Shown here: piece by piece, positions 57,629 to 64,000 of the stretch
How positions within the stretch are numbered: position 1 is the first letter of the stretch
Layout of the letters: every line of letters starts with the position of its first letter
DNA from: Geoglobus acetivorans
GTDB taxonomy: Archaea > Halobacteriota > Archaeoglobi > Archaeoglobales > Archaeoglobaceae
DNA length: 64,000 nt
Direction: 5' to 3'
NCBI RefSeq assembly: GCF_000789255.1
Contig: NZ_CP009552.1
Coordinates: 124,001-188,000, forward strand
Notes under the pieces: model-generated
What the model was told of the DNA's origin: nothing
Seen by the model: only the letters and a program-made list of their open reading frames with translations
Database searches by the model: none
Made by a program: the position numbers and the translations under genes

Positions 57629-59079
57629 CTCGGCATGTTCGGTATGACGATTGAAAGAATTATCGAACCGAATATCAGTATTGAGAGGAACCTTGTGGAT
57701 GCCTCTGCCACCCTTCTGCCACCGATCTTCTCCACAACGTCATAGTACACCCGTCCACCGTCCAGTGGGAGGGCTGGCAGGCAGTTGAAGAGACCAACAT
57801 AGAAATTGATCCATCCCACCCAGTAAAATGTGTTCAGCGCAAAGAATATCCAGTCTCCTACCTGGGATGCAAAGAACGCTGTTATCGGGTATGAAAAGCT
57901 GTTGAAATAGACGATCGGCATTGAGATGAGGAAGAGCCAGCCTGCTGGATGAAGCAGCATTGACGGGATGTTTCTGAGAGTGTTAAGAATATTTTCAGCA
58001 TAATAGTAGCTGAATGTGACCCCTGCAAAGTATTCCTCTACCTGAACACCTATGATGCCCCTTCCATTGCTGTCCCTGAGAGTGATGTCAAAGTTCCTGA
58101 ACCTGTGTCCGTCGTAAACCTGGAGTGTTACCTTGTCCCCTCCTTTTTTCTCCTTCATTATTTTGAGAAAGTCGTCGAGTGTGTGGATTCTAACTCCATC
58201 AACACCTGTTATTATCCACCCTTCTCTGAATCCAGCTTTGTCTGCCGGGTAGTTTTTCACCACTCCGGCAATTTTCACTCCTGTAACTCCTTCAATCGTA
58301 ACAGTCCTTCCATCCTTGAGTGTCAGAGTTATCCTGTCTGAATTTCCAACCGCTTTTGAAATGTCCTCCGGAGAGTGTATTTCAACGCCGTTGATCTCCA
58401 TCACTATGTCTCCCGTTTTCAGCCGGGGATCATCGGATTTCAGCACGGCTACGGATGGTGTTATGAACCCGAGCAGGTAGAAAAATACTGAAAACGCGAT
58501 AATGGCTGTTATAAAATTGCTTATAACCCCCGAAGAAAAAACTCTCAGTCTTGTTGACCTCCCTGCTTTTTGCATCAGTTCCTCCTCATCTGGCTCTGCA
58601 AATCCTCCCACAGGCACTAAGGCAACGAGGATTCCCAAGGATTTCACCCTTATGTTTTCTGAGAGGGCTGAGACTGCGTGGCTGAACTCATGGACTATGA
58701 GTGTTACAATAAGGCCGATAAGGCCCCACACTAAGGGGATGAATTTGTTCACGCCGGGGATGAGAAGGGCGTTTCTCGGGCTTGTAAGCTCCGAGGGTGG
58801 CGGTGGGGAGGTCAGCAGTGAGTAATCCATGAACAGTATCAGGATGAACATGAACACCATTCCAGCAAAAACGGCAGGTATGCCGGCGTTCCCGAGTATG
58901 ATCCAGAGCCTTCTGTACCTCGCAAGTTTTTTGAGCAGATTGAGGCCTTTTTCTGTTCTTATCATCAGTATCGGACCATAGGAGCTGATGTTCCTCCTTT
59001 CGAGAACGCCTTTCTGTTTCAGCAACTCAACGATTCCCCAGTATATGAAGAACACGAGTAATCCGAGCTGAACGTTCAT
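57625..59079 (-). CDS. Site-2 protease family M50 metallopeptidase with PDZ domain
   Basis: 484 aa. Several transmembrane helices, zinc motif HEFSH at 130-134, and the LDG motif as CLPALPLDGGRVYYDVV late in the sequence. Between them are two PDZ-like units (about 220-350: GVEIHSPEDISKAVGNSDRI, GFREGWIITGVDGVRIHTLD). It cleaves membrane-bound substrates such as anti-sigma-like or signal proteins. Co-transcribed with the thiolase gene. Confidence 0.94.
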   Translation of the reverse strand: MNVQLGLLVFFIYWGIVELLKQKGVLERRNISSYGPILMIRTEKGLNLLKKLARYRRLWIILGNAGIPAVFAGMVFMFILILFMDYSLLTSPPPPSELTSPRNALLIPGVNKFIPLVWGLIGLIVTLIVHEFSHAVSALSENIRVKSLGILVALVPVGGFAEPDEEELMQKAGRSTRLRVFSSGVISNFITAIIAFSVFFYLLGFITPSVAVLKSDDPRLKTGDIVMEINGVEIHSPEDISKAVGNSDRITLTLKDGRTVTIEGVTGVKIAGVVKNYPADKAGFREGWIITGVDGVRIHTLDDFLKIMKEKKGGDKVTLQVYDGHRFRNFDITLRDSNGRGIIGVQVEEYFAGVTFSYYYAENILNTLRNIPSMLLHPAGWLFLISMPIVYFNSFSYPITAFFASQVGDWIFFALNTFYWVGWINFYVGLFNCLPALPLDGGRVYYDVVEKIGGRRVAEASTRFLSILIFGSIILSIVIPNMPR

Positions 59080-59111
59080 TGGGTTAAGGATTTGGTATTA
59101 ATTAATAAAGT

Positions 59112-59564
59112 TTATTCAAACTCCTTTCCAAGAATGCGCTCTTCAATGCTGATTGTTTTTTCGAATTCGCTTTTGATCTGTGGTCTTGTAAGGTAAAAGA
59201 GCAGTCCTGCACCAATGGCGAGATTTGGGAGTGAAATGGAAATCATTCCGAGGGAAATAAGACCATACATGAGATGAAACGCTGAAACAATTATTGCGAC
59301 ATTTCTTCCCCAGTTTCTCCTGAGCAGGAGGCCTATGCCGGATAGAAGATACAGTATGGAAAAAACGACAGATGTGACAATGAATGCATTTGCAATCTGG
59401 TCTGTGTCTATGTTTTCCGGTATTTCATAACCTGCGGAACTTACACTTTTTTCAAACTCACTTATAAAGTCTTCTTTGGTCAACGCCACCGTCATGGCAA
59501 TGTATGCCGAGACAGAGAACATGGTGAGCATGAAAACCGACACAATCACGATTCCAGTTTTCAT
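59112..59564 (-). CDS. Hypothetical four-helix membrane protein
   Basis: 150 aa with an N-terminal helix, a charged extracytoplasmic loop (EDFISEFEKSVSSAGYEIPE) and three further helices, then a cytoplasmic tail. Not recognised. Leaderless start: ATG 59564 is about 27 bases from the shared TATA at 59589-59596. Located just upstream of the site-2 protease. Confidence 0.75.
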   Translation of the reverse strand: MKTGIVIVSVFMLTMFSVSAYIAMTVALTKEDFISEFEKSVSSAGYEIPENIDTDQIANAFIVTSVVFSILYLLSGIGLLLRRNWGRNVAIIVSAFHLMYGLISLGMISISLPNLAIGAGLLFYLTRPQIKSEFEKTISIEERILGKEFE

Positions 59565-59588
59565 ACTATCCTGCTCAATGGTTAAAAA

Positions 59589-59596
59589 TTTAAATA
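59589..59596. promoter_or_regulatory. Shared symmetric TATA box between membrane protein and cutA
   Basis: TTTAAATA is centred 26 bases from the cutA ATG (59618) to the right and 28 bases from the leftward ATG at 59564. Confidence 0.6.
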
Positions 59597-59617
59597 CGTT
59601 GCGAATGCCTACTCATT

Positions 59618-59929
59618 ATGTATTATTTCATTTACGTTACCACTCCCACCGAAGATGAAGCAAAAAAGATTGCAAAGCATTTGCTTGAAAAAAAGCTCGT
59701 TGCCTGTGTTAACTTCTGGAAAATAAACTCGATGTACTGGTGGGAAGGAGAGGTGCAGGAAGACGGAGAGTATGCGATGATCCTTAAAACAAAGGCTGAA
59801 AAGTTTTCTGAAGTCAGGGATGAGATAAAGAAAATACACAGCTACACCACTCCATGCATCTGCGCGATCAGCATTGAGGAGGGCAATCTGGAGTTTTTAA
59901 GGTGGATTGATAGCATTGTGGAAGGATGA
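59618..59929 (+). CDS. cutA: CutA1 divalent-ion tolerance family protein
   Basis: 103-aa trimeric alpha/beta protein: YVTTPTEDEAKKIAKHLLEK, KLVACVNFWKINSMYWWEGE, EYAMILKTKAEKFSEVRDEI and HSYTTPCICAISIEEGNLEF. Role in metal tolerance is uncertain even in model species. Leaderless start from the shared TATA; overlaps the next gene by 4 bases. Confidence 0.95.
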   Translation: MYYFIYVTTPTEDEAKKIAKHLLEKKLVACVNFWKINSMYWWEGEVQEDGEYAMILKTKAEKFSEVRDEIKKIHSYTTPCICAISIEEGNLEFLRWIDSIVEG

Positions 59930-60627
59930 GAGGGAAAACTGCTACCTTTGGTCAGCGGAAGAGAGTGAAGTATTCACACGAGAGATGGAAGTTGCTTGCG
60001 GAGAAAAGGAAGATAGCTGAAGAAATCATGGACACTCTTGAGAACCATGGAATACCCTCTATTGTCTACGGCTCTGTTGCGAGAGGGGATGTGAAAAAGA
60101 GCAGCGATGTTGACATTTTCATACCTCTCAACATCCCGTCTTACAAGGTTGAACTGGCTTTAAGGGATTTCAGCATTCTGGAGCGAAGGATAATTCAGGC
60201 CACGCCGAATTATGCCATTAAAGGTGAGATTGCGCTTGACATGGCCAATGTGAGCTTTCCACTTGTGAAGATGCGGGATAAGGAGCTTGACTTTTACAGG
60301 TTTGGCGGTTTTCTCGATCTCGATATGCTCAGGAGAGATGAGCGGGTTGCCGGAGTGGATAAAAGGCTCATGTTGATTGTTCCCGTGAAGGATGGTCATA
60401 TGGAGATTCCTGCCAACGAGATGGACAAGAGTGAGCTTGCAGATTATCTCGACGTCGGTATAGAGATTGTAGAGGAGAGATTCAGAGTTCTTGAGAGGAG
60501 GAGAGAGATTGGGCGAACTGGGGTGTTTGTAAACGAACCCGTTCCGGAATTTGAAAGTTTTGAGTCCCATCTTTCTTCTCTTGCTCTTGAAAATGTCTTT
60601 CTGAGAAGGAGGATGAAACTTTTTTAA
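59926..60627 (+). CDS. Archaeal nucleotidyltransferase-domain protein
   Basis: 233 aa. GIPSIVYGSVARGDVKKSSD then VDIFIPLNI is the GS-x-D-x-D nucleotidyltransferase motif, with DMANVSFPL as third acidic site; the C-terminal part (ADYLDVGIEIVEERFRVLER) is helical and HTH-like. Widely conserved in archaea, target unknown. Follows cutA with a 4-base overlap and precedes lysS by 23 bases. Confidence 0.85.
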   Translation: MRGKTATFGQRKRVKYSHERWKLLAEKRKIAEEIMDTLENHGIPSIVYGSVARGDVKKSSDVDIFIPLNIPSYKVELALRDFSILERRIIQATPNYAIKGEIALDMANVSFPLVKMRDKELDFYRFGGFLDLDMLRRDERVAGVDKRLMLIVPVKDGHMEIPANEMDKSELADYLDVGIEIVEERFRVLERRREIGRTGVFVNEPVPEFESFESHLSSLALENVFLRRRMKLF

Positions 60628-60650
60628 AACCTCTCTTCGGCTGAAAAGCG

Positions 60651-62150
60651 ATGAGCGATATAATTCACTGGGCTGATGTTATTGCTGAAAGGATTCTATC
60701 TGAAAAGGATAGTGTGAGGATAGCCACCGGAATAACTCCCAGCGGTCACATTCACCTCGGAAATCTGAGAGAGATGCTCACGGCAGATGCAATACGAAGG
60801 GCGATCGATGAGAAGGGTGGTAAAGCTGAGATTGTTTACATTGCGGATACATTTGACCCCCTGAGGAAAAGATATCCGTTTCTTCCTGAAGAATATGAAA
60901 ATTACGTGGGAATGCCTTTGAGCAGAATTCCTGATCCGGAAGGATGTCATGAAAACTACGCAGAGCATTTTCTCCAGCCATTCCTCGAGTCCCTCGAAAT
61001 TCTTGGCATTCCTGTAACGTTGAAAAAGGCTCATGAGATGTATGAAAGCGGAGAGTATACCGGAAAAACGAGGACGGCTCTTGAAAAGAAAGATGAGATA
61101 GCAAAAATTCTGAAGGAGGTATCCGGGAGAGATGTTGAGGATGGCTGGAGCCCGTTCATGCCTGTGTGCAAAAACTGCGGCAGGCTGAATTCCACAAGAG
61201 TTACGGGTTTTGATGGAAAAAAGGTGAGCTATATCTGCAGAAGCTGCGGACATGAGGGGGAGAGCGACCTTACTGAAGGCAAACTGGTCTGGAGGGTTGA
61301 CTGGCCTGCAAGGTGGGGTATCCTTGGAATTAATGTTGAACCATTCGGAAAGGATCATGCTGCTGCTGGAGGCAGTTATGATACCGGAAAGAGGATAGCA
61401 AAGGAGATCTTCGGAATAGAACCTCCTTTCCCCATCGTCTACGAATGGATAAATCTCAAGGGCAAGGGGGCAATGAAGAGTTCGAAGGGCATAGTCGTTC
61501 CGGTCAGAGAAATGGTTGAGATTCTTCCTCCAGAGATCGTTAGGTACATCATCATAAGATCAAAACCTGAGAGACATATCGAGTTTGATCCCGGTATTGG
61601 TTTGCTGGATGTGGTGGATGAGTTCGAAAATGCCTATCACCAGGGAGACAGAAGTGTCGAACTGTCTCTGGTCGAGAATGTTGTTTATTCTGATGTGCCA
61701 TTCAGACATCTTCTGGTTGTCGGGCAGATTGCTGAATGGGACCTGGAAAAGGTACTGGAGATTCTGGAAAGAAATGGACATGAAATTGACGAGGATCTTA
61801 AGAGAGATGTTGAGAGAAGGCTGAAGTATGCAAGAAAGTGGCTTGAGAAATACGCACCGGAGAACCTCAAATTCTCTGTCAAAAAAAGCAGAGATGAAAT
61901 CAAATCCGGGTTCAGCGAGGACGAAAAGCGGTTTCTGAACGAGTTTGCTGGATCTCTTGAGGATGACATGGATGCAGAAAAGCTACACAAACTGGTTTAT
62001 GAAGTCGCTCAGAAAGTCGGTATAAAGCCTGAAAAAGCTTTTCAGGCGATTTACAAGGCAATTCTCGATACGAAGCATGGTCCGAGAGCCGGATACTTCC
62101 TGAGTTCTCTTGGGGTTGATTTCGTAAGAAAGAGGTTCATGGAGATATGA
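60651..62150 (+). CDS. lysS: Lysyl-tRNA synthetase, class I
   Basis: 499 aa. HIGH-like motif SGHIHLGN at 31-38, the zinc site CKNCGRLNSTR...CRSCGHEGE, and KMSKS-like MKSSKGIVV near residue 275, then an alpha-helical anticodon domain. This is the archaeal class I LysRS rather than the class II enzyme. It overlaps the radical SAM gene by 4 bases. Confidence 0.96.
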   Translation: MSDIIHWADVIAERILSEKDSVRIATGITPSGHIHLGNLREMLTADAIRRAIDEKGGKAEIVYIADTFDPLRKRYPFLPEEYENYVGMPLSRIPDPEGCHENYAEHFLQPFLESLEILGIPVTLKKAHEMYESGEYTGKTRTALEKKDEIAKILKEVSGRDVEDGWSPFMPVCKNCGRLNSTRVTGFDGKKVSYICRSCGHEGESDLTEGKLVWRVDWPARWGILGINVEPFGKDHAAAGGSYDTGKRIAKEIFGIEPPFPIVYEWINLKGKGAMKSSKGIVVPVREMVEILPPEIVRYIIIRSKPERHIEFDPGIGLLDVVDEFENAYHQGDRSVELSLVENVVYSDVPFRHLLVVGQIAEWDLEKVLEILERNGHEIDEDLKRDVERRLKYARKWLEKYAPENLKFSVKKSRDEIKSGFSEDEKRFLNEFAGSLEDDMDAEKLHKLVYEVAQKVGIKPEKAFQAIYKAILDTKHGPRAGYFLSSLGVDFVRKRFMEI

Positions 62151-63139
62151 AGTTCAGAAGGATCGAGGCTGGCAGCTATTACTCCTATCTGTCTGAGGGC
62201 TGCAGGCTCTGCAGAAAAGGGGCCAAGATGGTCCTCTTTATAACGGGGAGCTGCCCCCATAACTGTTTCTACTGCCCAATATCTGAGGACAGGCGTGGGA
62301 AGGATGTGGTCTTTGCGAATGAGCGTTTCGTGGAGAATCTTGACGACATCGTTGATGAGGCTCTGAGCATGTCGGCGGAAGGTGTTGCGATAACGGGGGG
62401 TGAGCCTTTAACAAACCCGGAGAGGGTATACGAATTCCTTGAAATCTTCTCGCATGCCGGATTGCACACCCACATCTATACAAGCATCCCCGTCCGGGAG
62501 AGCATGATTTCGAAACTGTCTGAAAAGGGCCTGGACGAAATAAGATTTCACCCTCCAGAGCTTGAAAATGCTGAAATGTATGAGGCACCCCTGAAGGCAG
62601 CGAAGAAATCCGGAATTGAAGCTGGTTTCGAGGTCCCTGCTTTGAGATTTGATGAGGTTGTTGTTAAAATCGTGAACGGGAATGATGCATTTCTCAACGT
62701 AAATGAGCTCGAGTTCTCCGATTCCAATTACCGCAGGCTTATGGAAAGTGGCTGGGAACCGGGAGACTTTTATCAGGCCATAGGGAGCAAAGAGGTTGCC
62801 GATGAATACGCCCGGAAGGTCGATAAGTTTCACTTTTGCAGCGTGAAGTTCAAGGAAATAGCCCAGTTCAGGCGAAGGCTGATAAGAATGGCCTTCAATA
62901 TGCCTGATTTTTACAGAGTTACAAAGGAAGGGACGGTGATATGTGGACTGGTTGAAGGCAATAAGGATGAAATCAGAAAATTCTTAATCCGCATGAATGC
63001 CCAGTTTACTGAGGTTGATGAGGGCTTTGAAGTTGATGTAGGTGTGGCTGAAAAGCTGAAGGACAGGTTTTATGCGTCGATTATTGAAAGGTATCCCACT
63101 GCAGAAAGGTTGATACTTGAAAAAGATCCGCTGAGGTGA
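62147..63139 (+). CDS. Radical SAM protein, archaeal, unknown substrate
   Basis: 330 aa. Cluster motif CPHNCFYC (C36, C40, C43) after CRLCRKGAKMVLFITGS, GG-E-P as AITGGEPLTN, then a TIM-barrel-like continuation and a C-terminal 80-residue extension. The leading CRLC pair may hold another metal. Resembles pyruvate-formate-lyase activating/MoaA-like enzymes, but no substrate is evident. Position between lysS and a DUF2551 gene suggests a translation-linked function, which is inference. Confidence 0.88.
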   Translation: MKFRRIEAGSYYSYLSEGCRLCRKGAKMVLFITGSCPHNCFYCPISEDRRGKDVVFANERFVENLDDIVDEALSMSAEGVAITGGEPLTNPERVYEFLEIFSHAGLHTHIYTSIPVRESMISKLSEKGLDEIRFHPPELENAEMYEAPLKAAKKSGIEAGFEVPALRFDEVVVKIVNGNDAFLNVNELEFSDSNYRRLMESGWEPGDFYQAIGSKEVADEYARKVDKFHFCSVKFKEIAQFRRRLIRMAFNMPDFYRVTKEGTVICGLVEGNKDEIRKFLIRMNAQFTEVDEGFEVDVGVAEKLKDRFYASIIERYPTAERLILEKDPLR

Positions 63140-63143
63140 GGAC

Positions 63144-63452
63144 TTGAGGGCAGAGGAAATTGAAAGACGATTGAGGAAGTATCTGGAAAGAGACAGGACA
63201 GGTGTGAGGAAGAGCCTAATAAAACTGCTCATTGGAGGCAGAAAGTATACGACTGGGGAAATACACGAAATGCTGAAGAATCAGGGCTTCGAGTTAAACC
63301 CGAGGGGAGTTTCAGCAATGGTCGGACTCATGAGTGCAAGACTGGGCATTTTAAAGGTGGAGATGGGAGAAAAGAATAGATACTGTCTCAAAAGCGAGTA
63401 TCTTGACCTGGTTAAGAATGTTTTGACGGAGTATGATAGCGAAAATCTATGA
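63144..63452 (+). CDS. DUF2551-domain winged-helix-like protein
   Basis: 102 aa. RRLRKYLERDRTGVRKSLIK and TTGEIHEMLKNQGFELNPRG then VSAMVGLMSARLGIL fit the archaeal DUF2551 family, whose predicted fold is a winged helix. TTG start at 63144 after GTGAGGAC. It overlaps the prenyltransferase by 20 bases. Confidence 0.85.
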   Translation: MRAEEIERRLRKYLERDRTGVRKSLIKLLIGGRKYTTGEIHEMLKNQGFELNPRGVSAMVGLMSARLGILKVEMGEKNRYCLKSEYLDLVKNVLTEYDSENL

Positions 63453-64000
63453 GCTCAGATTGTTGAGGAATGTCAGGAAGGGGGAAATCCCCAAGCATGT
63501 TGCGATAATAATGGATGGTAACAGGAGGTATGCCAGAAAGAGAGGCATGCCATCCCACATGGGCCATTTTTTTGGATCCCGCAAAGCCGAAAAGGTTCTG
63601 GACTGGTGCAGGGAAATCGGAGTCAGGGTAGTCACACTCTATGCCTTTTCAACCGAGAATTTCAGGAGGAGCGAAGAGGAAAAGAGGAATATCTTTGATC
63701 TGTTCAGGAAGGAGATGAACAGACTCCTTGAAGATCCAAGAACGCACAGAAACCGGATGAGAGTAAGGGTGGTGGGATACAGAGGTATGCTTCCCGACGA
63801 CCTTGTTGAGGTGATTGAGCGGGTTGAGCGAAAAACTGCAGGATATGACAGGTTTTTCCTGAATATTGCCTTTGGTTATGGGGGAAGGCAGGAAATAATT
63901 GACGCTGTCAGGAATGTACTCCGGAAGGTCAGGGAAGGGAAAATTAAGCCGGACGATATTGATGAGAGGTTGATCTCCCACCACCTCTACTCGGATAATG
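63433..64000 (+). CDS. uppS: cis-Prenyltransferase (UppS-like), cut by the window end
   Basis: The frame from ATG 63433 stays open to the right edge (189 codons). KHVAIIMDGNRRYARKRG carries the catalytic Asp (D-G-N), followed by GHFFGSRKAEKVLDWCREIG, LYAFSTENFRRSEEE and FLNIAFGYGGRQEIIDAVRN, all in the order of undecaprenyl/long-chain diphosphate synthases. In archaea it makes the polyprenyl carrier for glycans. The last conserved block and the stop lie beyond 64000. Confidence 0.93.
   Translation, partial: MIAKIYELRLLRNVRKGEIPKHVAIIMDGNRRYARKRGMPSHMGHFFGSRKAEKVLDWCREIGVRVVTLYAFSTENFRRSEEEKRNIFDLFRKEMNRLLEDPRTHRNRMRVRVVGYRGMLPDDLVEVIERVERKTAGYDRFFLNIAFGYGGRQEIIDAVRNVLRKVREGKIKPDDIDERLISHHLYSDN

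Noticed and set aside
1-64000. CRISPR array
   Set aside because: No regularly spaced repeats were found on reading, despite three CARF proteins.

Overview
The window is a chromosomal segment of a hyperthermophilic euryarchaeon, most probably a member of the Archaeoglobaceae (Archaeoglobus, Geoglobus or Ferroglobus type). The signs are an archaeal information-processing set (aIF2 gamma, RNA polymerase subunit D with two [4Fe-4S] motifs, Spt5, SecE, class I lysyl-tRNA synthetase, Dph2, the archaeosine enzyme RaSEA), a type III RuBisCO, a NoxA-type CoA-disulfide reductase, pyruvoyl-dependent arginine decarboxylase and an archaeal secretion ATPase. The genus cannot be fixed from sequence reading alone. 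Many starts look leaderless: an A/T-rich TATA element (often TTTAAATA or TTTAAGTA) lies about 26 bases before the start codon.

Layout. 0-20 kb is mostly housekeeping: endonuclease V, FdhD, a DtxR regulator, an ABC-2 exporter whose ATPase and permeases diverge from one shared TATA box, RuBisCO, nicotinate phosphoribosyltransferase, a DHPS-related protein, arginine decarboxylase, RaSEA, rhomboid, GspE, a CARF-wHTH regulator, family 4 UDG and NoxA. 20-27 kb carries an acyl-CoA synthetase, a complete IS481-like insertion sequence, a bacterio-opsin-activator-type regulator and an SSS symporter.

27-37 kb is an accessory island of toxin-antitoxin genes: three intact VapBC-type pairs, one with a broken VapC, two MntA/HepT pairs in opposite gene orders, a doubly frameshifted RelBE pair, an orphan antitoxin-like gene, relics of a type I restriction specificity subunit and an Hjc-like nuclease, and a predicted PD-(D/E)XK nuclease.

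31.7-42.4 kb overlaps this island and is the most unusual part. Four leftward transcription units and one relic ORF start from nearly the same promoter, TTGAAC-N6-TTTAAGTA. They encode an Hjc-like nuclease, a phospholipase C-like membrane protein, a stand-alone CARF protein, PIN nucleases, RmuC, an RNase J-like metallo-beta-lactamase protein, a CARF-wHTH regulator, and a Cys-rich protein with a low-molecular-weight phosphatase-like tail whose mRNA would begin with an 11-bp hairpin. No CRISPR array or cas gene is visible. I infer a possible coordinated, second-messenger-linked nucleic-acid stress or defence regulon; this is the best candidate for an undescribed system.

42.4-64 kb returns to housekeeping: tRNA-Val, rps13-rps4-rps11-rpoD, Dph2-HGPRT-PEP synthase, a candidate structured RNA, dihydroorotase, ftsZ-secE-spt5-rpl11, aIF2 gamma with a PIN protein, NcsA-type thiolase, site-2 protease, CutA, LysRS, a radical SAM protein, and a cis-prenyltransferase that runs off the right edge.
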